From Gemmatimonadota bacterium (GTDB lineage: Bacteria > Gemmatimonadota > Gemmatimonadetes > Gemmatimonadales > GWC2-71-9): DNA of 64,000 bases. The notes beneath the pieces are model-generated. The model was not told where the DNA came from and ran no database searches. It saw nothing but the letters and a program-made list of their open reading frames with translations. Below are positions 33,708 through 43,193 of the stretch, piece by piece. Numbering within the stretch: position 1 is the stretch's first letter; each line of letters opens with the position of its first letter. The position numbers and the translations under genes are program-made. The stretch lies in assembly GCA_003221035.1 (NCBI GenBank), contig QHUB01000020.1, positions 1 to 64,000 of the forward strand, written 5' to 3'.

Positions 33708-34372
33708 AATCAATGTCGTTGATCCTGCTTCTAATGTTGACACCACGCACGACGCACGACGCACCACGCACGGCCTCTCTCACCATCGGTCGCCTGCACT
33801 ACGACGGCGGAGGCGACTGGTACGCCAATCCCTCGAGCCTGCCGAATCTGCTGGCGGCCCTGCGTGAGCGCACCACGCTCCCGGTCGCGGACCGCGAGCG
33901 TGTGGTGACGCTGACCGGGCCGGAATTGTGGGACGTCCCTTACATCTATATGACGGGCCACGGCAACGTGCACTTCTCCGATGTCGAGCTTCACAATCTC
34001 CGGCGCTACCTGGAGCAAGGCGGCTTCCTGCATGCCGACGACAACTACGGCATGAATGCCTCGTTCCGGCGGGAGATCGCGCGCGTGTTTCCGGACCATC
34101 CGATGGTTGAGGTTCCGTTGACGCACCCGATTTACAACCTCGTGTACGCGTTTCCGAAGGGCATCCCGAAGATCCACGAGCACGACGGCCTGCCCGCGCA
34201 GGGGTTCGGCATTTTTTTGGGAGACCGCCTCGTCGTATACTATTCCTATCAGTCGGACCTCGGCGACGGTTGGGAAGATTCCACGGTGCATCATGACCCT
34301 CCCGAGCTTCACGAGGCGGCGTTGCGCATGGGTGTCAATCTGTTCACGTACGCGGTAAGCGGGACCAAATGA
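33704..34372 (+). CDS. DUF4159 domain protein, exported
   Basis: The 222-residue protein has a short signal-like N-terminus followed by the DUF4159 core: IGRLHYDGGGDWYANPSSL, LWDVPYIYMTGHGN, NLRRYLEQGGFLHADDNYG, and GRIVYYS-type ending. The fold is related to class-I glutamine amidotransferases, but the catalytic Cys is not apparent. In known genomes DUF4159 genes lie near DUF4175 and MoxR/BatA-type genes; here a DUF4175-like gene follows with ATGA overlap. Codons 13-24 come from a repetitive GCACGACGCAC tract also found near 6011-6040. Confidence 0.78.
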   Translation: MKSMSLILLLMLTPRTTHDAPRTASLTIGRLHYDGGGDWYANPSSLPNLLAALRERTTLPVADRERVVTLTGPELWDVPYIYMTGHGNVHFSDVELHNLRRYLEQGGFLHADDNYGMNASFRREIARVFPDHPMVEVPLTHPIYNLVYAFPKGIPKIHEHDGLPAQGFGIFLGDRLVVYYSYQSDLGDGWEDSTVHHDPPELHEAALRMGVNLFTYAVSGTK

Positions 34373-37300
34373 CCGAGACGGCGCGCCGGCTGCATCGCCT
34401 GGGCAGTCCGCATGCGCGCGTGCGGGCCTTCGCCGTGATCCTCGGCGGCCTCGGCGCGGCGCTCGCCGGCGCGGCGCTCGGGTTGATGTTGTCGCCGGCA
34501 GTCCCGGGCGTCACGCTCGCGTGGCTGCTGATCGCGGCAAGTGCGGCCGGAGCGACGTGGGCGGTCGCGCGCACGCGCCGTGATGCCGCAGGGCCGGTAC
34601 TCGGTCGTCTGATCGAGCATGAGGCGGGAGGCCGCGCGGGGAGCATCGTCGGCGTGATCAGCCCGACGGCGGGGCGGGGCGGCGGTTCGAGCGAGGCACT
34701 GCTTCTCGCCGCCGATACGCGCGCTGCCGCAGTGGTTTCGTTCGCAGCGCCAGGCGTGGATGGCGCCTTGCGGCGCACGACGCGCCGGCATGTTGCGGCC
34801 GGTATGGGTGCCGCGGTGACCGGACTATTGCTCTTTCTCGCCGGCTCGCCGAGCTCGGGCCGCGCGGCGGCCTTCTGGCACCCGGTCCGCACCTGGCGCG
34901 ATGCACGCGCGCCCGTCCGGCTGATTGTTGACCGAAGCACCGTGCGGCGCGGCGGCACCGTCACCGCGACGATCACGGTTCCAGGCGCCGAGCGCGTGAC
35001 GCTGTGGATGCGCGGCGCGGGCGAGCCGTGGAAGGCGACTCTGCTGTCGCTCGCGGCCGACGGCCACGTCGTGCAGCAGGTTGGTCCCATCGAGTCGGAC
35101 CTCTATCTCCGCGCATCGAGCGGAGGCCGCCGCAGCGCCGAAGTAAAGGTTGATGTGGACCTGCCGGCGTTCCTGGCCGATCTTGGACTCACCGCGCGAT
35201 TTCCGTCCTATCTCGATCGGTCCGACGAGCCGCTGCTCGTTGGACCCGACGTGATTCCACTGCCGGCCGGAACGACGGTCGTGACGAGCGGCACGGCCAG
35301 CGTTCCGCTCGCGCGCGCCGCCTGGACGCTGGAATCGCGCACCGAGGAGCTGCGCGTGGACGGCACACGCGTGGATGGCCGTTTCACGCCGGCGGCGAGC
35401 GGCACGTGGCGGCTGCGAGCGCAGACCGCTGACGGGTCCGAGCTCGAAGGCGCGAGTCCCGAGCTGCACCTCTTGATCGTGCCGGATTCCGCGCCCGTCG
35501 TGACGTTGCCGGTCCCCGCGCGTGACACGACGTTGCCGATCTCGCTGCATCAGCAAATCGTCGCCGATGTGCGCGACGATCACGGGATCTCCCGGCTGAC
35601 GCTGGTGAGCTGGCGCGTGAGCCGGACGGGGCGCGTCGGCGACGCCGTGCGCGAATCGCTCGACGTCACCGGTGTCGGTGATCGGACCATCGTCCAGGGA
35701 CGGCTCGACGCCGAACACCGCGGCCTGCTGCCTGGTGACACGCTGCGACTCTACGTCGAAGCCTTGGACAATGCGCCCACACCGCACGCCGGACGCAGCG
35801 CCGAGATTGCGTTGCGCTTGCCCAGCATGGAAGAGCTGCGCGCCCAGGCGCGAGCGGCGGCGCGTGAGGTGACGACCGCCGCCGACTCGGTGTCGGCGGC
35901 ACAGCGCGAGCTGAGCGACCGCACCCGCGATCTCGCCCAGGAGCGCAACCGCGATAGTGACGGGCGGGCGAGCACACGGGCCGACAGTCGGAATCAGCAG
36001 ACGGGCAGTATGACGTTCCAGTCCACGCAACGCGCCGAGGAGATCGCGCGCGACCAGGCCGCAATGTCGCAGCGGGTGCAGGAGCTCGCCCAGGCAGTCG
36101 AAGAGATCGCTCGAGCGGCACAGGCCGCCGGCGTCGATGACAGCGCGTTCCAGAGCCGCCTCCGCGAAGTGCAGCAACTGCTCGAGCGGGCGCTGACGCC
36201 GGAGCTCGAGCAGCGGTTGCGCGAGCTGCAGGATGCGCTGGCGCGGCTCGATCCTGAGGCGACGCGGCAGGCTTTGCAACATCTCGCCGAAGCGCAGCAG
36301 CAGCTGCGTCGCGAGCTGGAGCGCAGCCAGGAGCTGTTCAAGCGAGCCGCCATGGAAGGTGAGCTGGCGTCACTCGCCAAAGACGCCGAGGACTTGCAGC
36401 GCCGCCAGACCGAATGGAACAGGGACGCCGCCCAACGCGCCGACTCGACAGCCGCGGCGACGGAGCGCGATCTCGCTGCAGCGACCGACTCGCTGGCCCG
36501 AGGCGTGGAACGCGCCGCGGCGATGCTGCCGCTCCAGCGGTCACAGGCCGCGGCGCGGCGCGCGCAGGGCGCGATGGAGGAAGCCGCCGACGCCGCGAGC
36601 CGGCGCAACTCCCGTGGCGCGCGGTCGGCGGGGCAGGAAGCCGCCGACTCGCTCGCACAATTGCCCGATGCGTTGCGTCAGCGGCGCGATTCCCTGGCAT
36701 CCGCGTGGCGTCAGGAGACGCTCGACGCGCTCGACCGCGCGCTCGCGGAGACGGCCGCGCTGGCGCAGCGCCAGCAGGAAGTCGTGGACGCGCTGCGCGA
36801 TGGGGAAGTCGGCGCGAACACCCGCGCGCGGCAGGCGGCGGTGGAAGAGGGGACGCACGCCATCGAGCAGGAGATCGGCCAGGCGGCCGGCCGCCATGCG
36901 CTGGTCTCGCCGCAGCTCGAAGCGGCGCTGGGGTATGCGCAGAATCAGATGCGGCAGTCGCGCGAGCAGCTCGAGCAGGGTGATCCCAATCCTGCCAGCG
37001 CGTCCCCGTTCGCCGAGCAGGCGCTCGACGCGCTGAATGCGACGGCGCACGCCTTGGTGCGCACTGCGGAACAGGTCGCCGGCGCCAAATCGGGATCGGG
37101 CTTCCAGGAAGCGCTCGAGCAGCTCGCCCGCATGGCGCAGCAGCAGCAGGGCATGAACGGCGACGCGCAGGGCCTCCTGCCGATGATGGGCGCGGGCGGT
37201 GAAGGGGCGATGCAGCGCCTGCGGGAGCTGGCGGCGCGCCAGCGACAGCTCGCCGAACAGCTCGAGCGGCTGCAGGCGGGAGGCGACGCGAGTGCGGCAG

Positions 37301-37638
37301 GCGCGCTTGCCCAGGAAGCGCGCGATCTGGCGCGCCAGCTGGAAGCGGGACGGCTGGACACCCGGACCATCCAGCGCCAGGAACGCTTGTACCGAAAACT
37401 GCTCGACGCCGGTCGCACCCTCTCCGGTGAGGAGCCTGACGAACAAAAGGACCGCACCAGCCGCTCCGCCATCGGTGACAGCGTGCACATTCCCGGCGTC
37501 CTGCAGCCGGGCGCCACGGGCGCTGGTCCAAAGGTCCGCTACCCGACCTGGGACGAGCTCAGCGGTCTCACCCCCGAGCAGCGGCGCCTGGTTCTCGAGT
37601 ACTTCCGCCGGTTGAATGAGCCCCCGCCGAAGCATTAG
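34369..37638 (+). CDS. DUF4175-like large membrane/coiled-coil protein
   Basis: The 1089-residue protein has two membrane helices near the N-terminus (about 19-67) and a third at about 147-165. Ig-like beta domains follow (about 175-480), then a very long Gln/Glu/Ala/Arg-rich helical region (about 490-1010) of coiled-coil type, and a conserved-looking C-terminus LTPEQRRLVLEYFRRLNEP. This matches the layout of DUF4175 proteins, which occur beside DUF4159 genes. Function is unknown; a stalk or envelope scaffold is a guess. It overlaps the DUF4159 stop (ATGA) and the TPR gene by 23 bases. Confidence 0.7.
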   Translation: MTETARRLHRLGSPHARVRAFAVILGGLGAALAGAALGLMLSPAVPGVTLAWLLIAASAAGATWAVARTRRDAAGPVLGRLIEHEAGGRAGSIVGVISPTAGRGGGSSEALLLAADTRAAAVVSFAAPGVDGALRRTTRRHVAAGMGAAVTGLLLFLAGSPSSGRAAAFWHPVRTWRDARAPVRLIVDRSTVRRGGTVTATITVPGAERVTLWMRGAGEPWKATLLSLAADGHVVQQVGPIESDLYLRASSGGRRSAEVKVDVDLPAFLADLGLTARFPSYLDRSDEPLLVGPDVIPLPAGTTVVTSGTASVPLARAAWTLESRTEELRVDGTRVDGRFTPAASGTWRLRAQTADGSELEGASPELHLLIVPDSAPVVTLPVPARDTTLPISLHQQIVADVRDDHGISRLTLVSWRVSRTGRVGDAVRESLDVTGVGDRTIVQGRLDAEHRGLLPGDTLRLYVEALDNAPTPHAGRSAEIALRLPSMEELRAQARAAAREVTTAADSVSAAQRELSDRTRDLAQERNRDSDGRASTRADSRNQQTGSMTFQSTQRAEEIARDQAAMSQRVQELAQAVEEIARAAQAAGVDDSAFQSRLREVQQLLERALTPELEQRLRELQDALARLDPEATRQALQHLAEAQQQLRRELERSQELFKRAAMEGELASLAKDAEDLQRRQTEWNRDAAQRADSTAAATERDLAAATDSLARGVERAAAMLPLQRSQAAARRAQGAMEEAADAASRRNSRGARSAGQEAADSLAQLPDALRQRRDSLASAWRQETLDALDRALAETAALAQRQQEVVDALRDGEVGANTRARQAAVEEGTHAIEQEIGQAAGRHALVSPQLEAALGYAQNQMRQSREQLEQGDPNPASASPFAEQALDALNATAHALVRTAEQVAGAKSGSGFQEALEQLARMAQQQQGMNGDAQGLLPMMGAGGEGAMQRLRELAARQRQLAEQLERLQAGGDASAAGALAQEARDLARQLEAGRLDTRTIQRQERLYRKLLDAGRTLSGEEPDEQKDRTSRSAIGDSVHIPGVLQPGATGAGPKVRYPTWDELSGLTPEQRRLVLEYFRRLNEPPPKH

Positions 37639-39364
37639 GCTCGCGCTCGCGCTCGTTCTCCTCGTCGCATCGCCGGCGCTGCTTCGGCCCCAAGCCATCG
37701 GTCCCGGCTTCGAGCTCGAGCGCACTGGCCGCTACGCCGATGCAGCCAGCATCTATTTCACGACGCTGCGGTCCGATCCGACCAACCTGCCGGCACTGCT
37801 GGGACTCGAGCGCACCTTGTTCGTGCTGAACCGGATGCCCGAGCTCTTGCCGTTGGTGCAGGCCGCGCGCGAGCGGCTGCCGGAGAGCCCGGCGCTGCGC
37901 AGCCTGGAGCTGCGGGTCTACGCGGCGCTGAATGAGCTCGACTCGCTCGAGACCATCGCGCGCCGCTGGGCGGCCGGCGCGCCACAGAGTGAGACACCGT
38001 ATCGCGAATGGGGTCAGGCGCTCGCGGACCGGCGCCTGTGGGATGAGGCGCGCCGTGCGTTTCTCGCCGGCCGGCATGCGCTCGGCCACGATGGAGCATT
38101 GGCGCTCGAGCTTGCACAACTCGAGCAGCGGGCCGGCAATTGGGAAGCGGCGGCTGCCGAATGGGGCCGCGCCGTGACGCGCACGCCCGACGTCGAGCCG
38201 AACGCCGCCAACACGCTGGCTGATGCGCCGGCCGCCATGCACGAGCGCGTAGCCCACGTCCTGACCGCTCCTCCGGCGTCGGTGCGCGCGCGACGCCTCG
38301 CGGCCGAGCTCCTGCTCGCCTGGGGACAGCCCACCGAAGCATGGGGTGCGATGCAGTCCACCCTCGCCCCGGTGGACAGCGATACACCCGTCGCGCTCCG
38401 GCGCTTCGTGGACTTGGCGGCCGCGGTGGAAACGCCGGAAGCGCATCGCGTTCGCGGCCTCGCATTGACGCGGTGGGCCGACATGGTGCCCTGGTCGATG
38501 GGTTCGCGCGCGCGCGCGGAGGCCGTCGGCGAGCTGCTCGAAGGCGGCGATAAAGTCGCGGCTCGGCACGTCCTCGAGGGTCTTACCGGCGATTCGACCG
38601 TGCCGCCGGAAGCGCACGCGGCCGCCGAAGCAGCGCTGATTCAGGTCCTGATTGCCGATGGTCAGCTCGATGTCGCGGCGGAACGGCTCGCCTCGGAGAA
38701 GACGGCCATCACGGCCGATGATCGGGCCGGCCTGCGGCTCACGCTCGCTCAGGCACGGGTCGCACGGGGCGACCTGAACCGCGCCGAGGCCGCCCTCGGC
38801 AACGACTCGAGCGTCGTCGCGATGGCGGAGCGCGGCTGGATTGCGCTCTATCGGGGCAACCTGCCGGGAGCGATGAGTGCTTTCCGCGCCGCGGGTCCAT
38901 ACGCGAGCGATCGCGCCGCCGCGACCGAGCGCACGGCGATGATGGCGATGCTGCAGCGCATTCAGGAGGAATCGAGTCCCGAGCTCGGTGCCGCGCTGCT
39001 CACGCTGGCGCGCGGCGACACCATAGCCGCGATCGCCGCGCTCCGCCGCGCCGGTAGCCGCTTGCCGGAGCAGGGCGGTCGCCTCGAGGTGCTGTTGCTC
39101 GCGGGGCAGGTCGCGGCGCAGAAGGGCGGCGAGCAGGAGCAAGCGGCGATCGCGCTGTTCGATGAAATCGTGCGGGGCGGCGGCGAGGGCGCGGCACCTG
39201 CCGCTGCCGAGCTGGAATGGTCGCGGCTGCTCGTGCGGACCGGACGCTCCGCGGACGCGATTCCGCATCTCGAGCATTTGATCCTGACCTATCCGAACAG
39301 CGCCTTTGTCCCCGAAGCTCGGCGGGTGTTGGAGCGCGCTAAAGGCGCGATTCCGAAATCGTGA
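37616..39364 (+). CDS. exported tetratricopeptide-repeat protein
   Basis: The 582-residue protein has a signal peptide (LALALVLLVASPALLRPQ) and then many degenerate TPR helices: FELERTGRYADAASIYF, then LPALLGLERTLFVLNR, and at the end RLLVRTGRSADAIPHLEHLI and PNSAFVPEARRVLERAK. TPR solenoids mediate protein contacts. ATG 37616 lies within the end of the DUF4175 gene. Together with DUF4159, DUF4175 and the next gene it probably forms an envelope assembly of unknown role. Confidence 0.75.
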   Translation: MSPRRSIRLALALVLLVASPALLRPQAIGPGFELERTGRYADAASIYFTTLRSDPTNLPALLGLERTLFVLNRMPELLPLVQAARERLPESPALRSLELRVYAALNELDSLETIARRWAAGAPQSETPYREWGQALADRRLWDEARRAFLAGRHALGHDGALALELAQLEQRAGNWEAAAAEWGRAVTRTPDVEPNAANTLADAPAAMHERVAHVLTAPPASVRARRLAAELLLAWGQPTEAWGAMQSTLAPVDSDTPVALRRFVDLAAAVETPEAHRVRGLALTRWADMVPWSMGSRARAEAVGELLEGGDKVAARHVLEGLTGDSTVPPEAHAAAEAALIQVLIADGQLDVAAERLASEKTAITADDRAGLRLTLAQARVARGDLNRAEAALGNDSSVVAMAERGWIALYRGNLPGAMSAFRAAGPYASDRAAATERTAMMAMLQRIQEESSPELGAALLTLARGDTIAAIAALRRAGSRLPEQGGRLEVLLLAGQVAAQKGGEQEQAAIALFDEIVRGGGEGAAPAAAELEWSRLLVRTGRSADAIPHLEHLILTYPNSAFVPEARRVLERAKGAIPKS

Positions 39365-40644
39365 AACGTCGCGAATTCGTCCAGACAATCGGAGCGTTGG
39401 GCGCAACGACGCTCCTACCGTCCTTTCCCGTCCTTTACCGTTCTGTACCGTCGTTGTTGGTACCGATGGACGACGCCCAGACCGATCACCTCAAGGCGTA
39501 CGGTCTGACGTATCGCGCGATCCAGGCCGGACTCAAGGCCGAGTGGCTGCTGAACTATCGCGGCGGCTCGTTTCTGATTCCCGATCTCGACGCGCTGCGG
39601 CGGGATGCGGCGCTCAACGGCATTCGCACCGAGCCGGTCGACAGTGCGATGACGGCCGTGCGCGGCGAAATCGAAGCGAACAACATGGACGCCGTGCCGC
39701 TCGAGAAAGCGCCGAAGATTGCCGTCTATGCGCCGCCCAATGCCGCGCCGTGGGACGATGCGGTGACGATGGCGCTGCAGTACGCCGGCATCCAGTTCAC
39801 GAAGATCTGGGATGCGGAAGTGGTGGATGGCACCCTGCGGGACTATGATTGGCTGCACTTGCATCACGAGGATTTTACCGGCCAGTACTCGAAGTTTTTC
39901 CTGATCTACTCCGGCATGAGCTGGCTGGCGGAAATGGTGCAGCGCAACAGCGAGATGGCGCGGCGGCTCAACTTCGCGACCGTCCCCGATCTCAAGAAAG
40001 CCGTCGCCCGGGGCATTCGCAGCTACGTCGACAACGGCGGTTTCCTGTTTGCCATGTGCACCGCCACCGAGACGATCGACCTCGCGCTTGCGGCGCAAGC
40101 CGTGGACATCGCGGCCACCTTCGCCGACGGTACGCCGATCGATCCGGACGCCGACGCCAAGCTCGACTGGACCAAGACCTTCGCGTTCACCGGCGCGCAC
40201 ATCGAGACCAATCCGCTGGTCGCCAGCTTTTCCGACATCGATGGCCATCAGGTGAACGGCGGAGCGCGCCGCCAACCGCTGGGCGCGTTCAAGCTCTTCA
40301 ACTTCAGCGCCAAGATCGATCCCGTGCCGACCATGCTCGTCCAGAACCATCGTCAGGTGATCCCCGACTTCTACGGCCTGACGACGTCGTTCACGCGCGA
40401 TCACTTGAAGCCCGGCGTCACGATCATGGGCGACGAAGAGGGCGCGCCGTGGGTCAAATACATCCACGGCGACCTGGGGAAGGGCACGTGGACGTTCTTT
40501 GGCGGCCACGATCCCGAGGATCCGCAGCACCAGATCGGCGATCCCGCCACGGATCTCTCGCTCCATCCGCATTCGCCCGGCTACCGCCTGATCCTGAACA
40601 ACGTGTTGTTTCCCGCGGCCAAGAAGAAAGAACTCAAGACGTGA
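39361..40644 (+). CDS. Tat-exported protein with amidotransferase-like fold (family often named 'asparagine synthetase B')
   Basis: The 427-residue protein begins MKRREFVQTIGALGATTLL, a twin-arginine signal. The mature part has VPMDDAQTDHLKAYGLTY, AEWLLNYRGGSFLIPD, KIAVYAPPNA and GKGTWTFFGGHDPEDPQH. I recall the same phrases from proteins labelled asparagine synthetase B in databases, but the N-terminal catalytic Cys and the AsnB ATP site are absent. That name should not be read as function. A DUF4159-like Rossmann fold seems possible. The start GTG overlaps the TPR stop (GTGA), and its own stop overlaps the helicase start. Confidence 0.6.
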   Translation: MKRREFVQTIGALGATTLLPSFPVLYRSVPSLLVPMDDAQTDHLKAYGLTYRAIQAGLKAEWLLNYRGGSFLIPDLDALRRDAALNGIRTEPVDSAMTAVRGEIEANNMDAVPLEKAPKIAVYAPPNAAPWDDAVTMALQYAGIQFTKIWDAEVVDGTLRDYDWLHLHHEDFTGQYSKFFLIYSGMSWLAEMVQRNSEMARRLNFATVPDLKKAVARGIRSYVDNGGFLFAMCTATETIDLALAAQAVDIAATFADGTPIDPDADAKLDWTKTFAFTGAHIETNPLVASFSDIDGHQVNGGARRQPLGAFKLFNFSAKIDPVPTMLVQNHRQVIPDFYGLTTSFTRDHLKPGVTIMGDEEGAPWVKYIHGDLGKGTWTFFGGHDPEDPQHQIGDPATDLSLHPHSPGYRLILNNVLFPAAKKKELKT

Positions 40645-43169
40645 GCGTCGAGCGCCTGACGGCGGCGGCACGTACTCTGCTGCAGGAAGAGATCGCCGCC
40701 GCCCACGGGCGCGAGGTGTCGTTCGTGGTGCGTGCCGATGCCAACGGAACGCTCAGCGACGCCCGGGTCGTCGCGCGCGGCACCGTCGATGCGGTCCTCG
40801 CGCTGCCCGGCGTGGCCCAGCGCGGCGAAATGCTGATTCACAATCACCCGAGCGGCTTTCTCGAGCCGTCGGGCGCCGATCTCCACGTCGCGGCACGGCT
40901 GCACGACGAGGGCGTGGGCTTCGGCATCGTCAACAACGACGTCTCGACGCTCTACATCGTGGTCGAGATGCCGCGCGCCCGCGCATTGCAGCGCCTCGAC
41001 GCGCTAGCCGTCGCCGACCTGCTCACCGAATCCGGCCCGATCGCCCGTGTGTTGGGCACGTCGGCATTTGAAGATCGTCCCGGCCAGCGCGACATGGCGG
41101 CGTATATCGCCGACGCCTACAACGATGGCGGCGTCGCGCTGCTCGAAGCGGGCACCGGTGTGGGCAAGTCGTTCGCCTATCTGGTGCCGGCGCTCGAGTG
41201 GGCGCGGGTGAATGGGGAGCGCACGGTCGTCTCGACCAACACGATCAATCTGCAGGAGCAGCTCGTCGGCAAAGACCTGCCGGTCCTGGCGCGCGCGTTC
41301 TCGACCGGCGAGCGCGCGGTCACGTTCGCGCTGCTCAAGGGCTGGCGGAACTACCTCTGTCTCTCGCGCCTCGAGCAGGCGCGCGCCGGTCAGGAATCGC
41401 TCTTCGACGACGCGCGCGCCGCTGAGCTCGAGGCCATTGCGGGGTGGGCGTCGCGTACGGCCGATGGGAGTTTGTCCGATCTCGTGGAAGAGCCCTCTCC
41501 CGAGGTCTGGGACGCCGTCGCCGCCGAGTCCGATCTCTGCACCAGGCTCAAGTGCCCGCACTTCGATCGCTGCTTTGTTTTTGCCGCGAGACGCCGAGCT
41601 GCTGAAGCCGACGTCGTCGTCGTCAATCATCATCTGCTGGCATCGGACCTCGCGGTTCGCATCGCATCCGACAACTGGCAGGAGGCGGCCGTGTTGCCGC
41701 CGTATCGCCGGCTCGTACTCGACGAAGCCCATCATCTCGAGGACATCGCCGCCCACCATCTCGGCCAGCAGGTCAGCATGCTCGGAGTGCAGCGATTGCT
41801 CGGCAGGCTCGAACGCAACGGTCGCGGGCTGCTGCCCACACTCGCCGCCGAGCTCGCCAGCCACAACGATCTGATGGGCGCGGCCAGTCGAGATCTGCTC
41901 GGGCGCACGGTGCTCGACGCGCTCGGCGCCGCGCGGCGGTGGGCGGAGGAGCTGTTCGGCCGACTCGCGCGCCGTCTCGATGCAGAGCCGGCGCAGGCTC
42001 CGGTGTTGCGGCTGACAGACTCGTTTGCCGAAGACGGGGTGTGGCGCGAAGGGCTCGACGTCGCGCTCGACAATCTGCTCGTCGCCTTCAGCAAGCTGCG
42101 CGACGGCGTGGAGACGATCGCCGACCGGCTGTCGAACGACGATCCCGCCGAGATGCGCACGCGGCTGATCAGCGAGCTGCGCGGTGTGGTGCGACGGCTC
42201 GACACGGCGGCGGAGGGACTGAAGGCGACGTTGCAACCGGTCGGCTATCGGGCGCCCGCCGGAGCCGCGGTGCGCTGGCTGGAGAAACGCGGACGTCGCA
42301 CGCCGAATCTCACGCTGTCCGCGGTGCCGCTCGATCTCGCGCCCGTGCTGAAAGACGCGCTGTTCGATCGGGTCGAAACCGTCGTGCTGACCAGCGCCAC
42401 GCTGGCCGCGGGTGGCGAATTTACTTTCCTCGAGGAGAGGCTCGGTCTTTCGCTGCCGCCCTCCCGCGTCACGGTGCGCGAGATCCTGCCCTCGCCGTTC
42501 GACTTCGGCGCGCAGTGCGTCTTCGGTATTCCGACCGACATCCCCGAGCCGCGCGATGACGAATCGGGCCACGGCGCCGCGGTCGCCCGCGTCCTGCTCG
42601 AGCTCGCGCACGCATCGGACGGCGGCATCTTCGCGCTGTTCACGAGCCACGGCGCCCTGCGGCGCGCGGCCGAGGCCGTCCGCGGCCATGTCGGCGCGCG
42701 CTGGCCGCTGCTCGTGCAGGGCGAGGGCCAGCGCGACCAGTTGTTACGCCGCTTTCGCGACGCCGGCTCCGCCATCCTGCTCGGCACCGATTCATTTTGG
42801 GAAGGCGTAGACGTGCCGGGCCGAGCGCTACGCGTCTTGATCCTGGCCAAACTGCCGTTCAAAGTGCCGACGGAGCCCCTAACCGCCGCACGTCTCGAGC
42901 GTCTCACCCAGGCAGGCGTGGACGGATTCACGCACTATCTCGTGCCCCTCGCCGCGCTCAAGCTGAAACAGGGGTTCGGACGGTTAATCCGCACCAAGTC
43001 CGATGTCGGGGCGGTCGTCCTGCTCGACCGGCGCGTGGTAACCAAACGCTACGGCGCGTCCATGCTGGAGGGGCTGCCCCCAGCCGCACGAGCCATCGGG
43101 AATTGGTCCGAAGTGCGGCAGGAGCTGGAGGAATTCTTCGCTATCCACGGCATCGGAGCGCCCGCATAG
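40641..43169 (+). CDS. JAB/JAMM metalloprotease-like domain fused to a DinG/XPD-type helicase
   Basis: The 842-residue protein combines two modules. Residues about 1-125 carry a complete JAMM signature: Glu25 in GREVSFVV, His67-x-His69, then Ser77-x2-Asp80 (HNHPSG…PSGAD). Residues about 150-842 form a DinG-like helicase with Walker A EAGTGVGKS (169-177) and DEAH (361-364). Four Cys (240, 300, 305, 311) fit an iron-sulfur cluster, and motif VI is QGFGRLIRT. DinG helicases unwind DNA or R-loops. JAMM domains cleave isopeptide or other bonds; the RadC relatives have unknown activity. GTG 40641 overlaps the previous stop (GTGA). Confidence 0.85.
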   Translation: MSVERLTAAARTLLQEEIAAAHGREVSFVVRADANGTLSDARVVARGTVDAVLALPGVAQRGEMLIHNHPSGFLEPSGADLHVAARLHDEGVGFGIVNNDVSTLYIVVEMPRARALQRLDALAVADLLTESGPIARVLGTSAFEDRPGQRDMAAYIADAYNDGGVALLEAGTGVGKSFAYLVPALEWARVNGERTVVSTNTINLQEQLVGKDLPVLARAFSTGERAVTFALLKGWRNYLCLSRLEQARAGQESLFDDARAAELEAIAGWASRTADGSLSDLVEEPSPEVWDAVAAESDLCTRLKCPHFDRCFVFAARRRAAEADVVVVNHHLLASDLAVRIASDNWQEAAVLPPYRRLVLDEAHHLEDIAAHHLGQQVSMLGVQRLLGRLERNGRGLLPTLAAELASHNDLMGAASRDLLGRTVLDALGAARRWAEELFGRLARRLDAEPAQAPVLRLTDSFAEDGVWREGLDVALDNLLVAFSKLRDGVETIADRLSNDDPAEMRTRLISELRGVVRRLDTAAEGLKATLQPVGYRAPAGAAVRWLEKRGRRTPNLTLSAVPLDLAPVLKDALFDRVETVVLTSATLAAGGEFTFLEERLGLSLPPSRVTVREILPSPFDFGAQCVFGIPTDIPEPRDDESGHGAAVARVLLELAHASDGGIFALFTSHGALRRAAEAVRGHVGARWPLLVQGEGQRDQLLRRFRDAGSAILLGTDSFWEGVDVPGRALRVLILAKLPFKVPTEPLTAARLERLTQAGVDGFTHYLVPLAALKLKQGFGRLIRTKSDVGAVVLLDRRVVTKRYGASMLEGLPPAARAIGNWSEVRQELEEFFAIHGIGAPA

Positions 43170-43193
43170 ATCTGTAGTAGATTCCGGAAGCTA

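Noticed and set aside
39849-40640. N-terminal extension of the JAB-DinG helicase
   Set aside because: Shadow of the Tat-exported protein gene; the JAMM domain begins just after GTG 40641.
39361-40644. Asparagine synthetase activity
   Set aside because: A database-style name only; the catalytic Cys and ATP site are missing and the protein is exported by a Tat signal.
41004-42689. 561-codon antisense frame opposite the helicase
   Set aside because: Same reason: a shadow frame with no recognisable domain.
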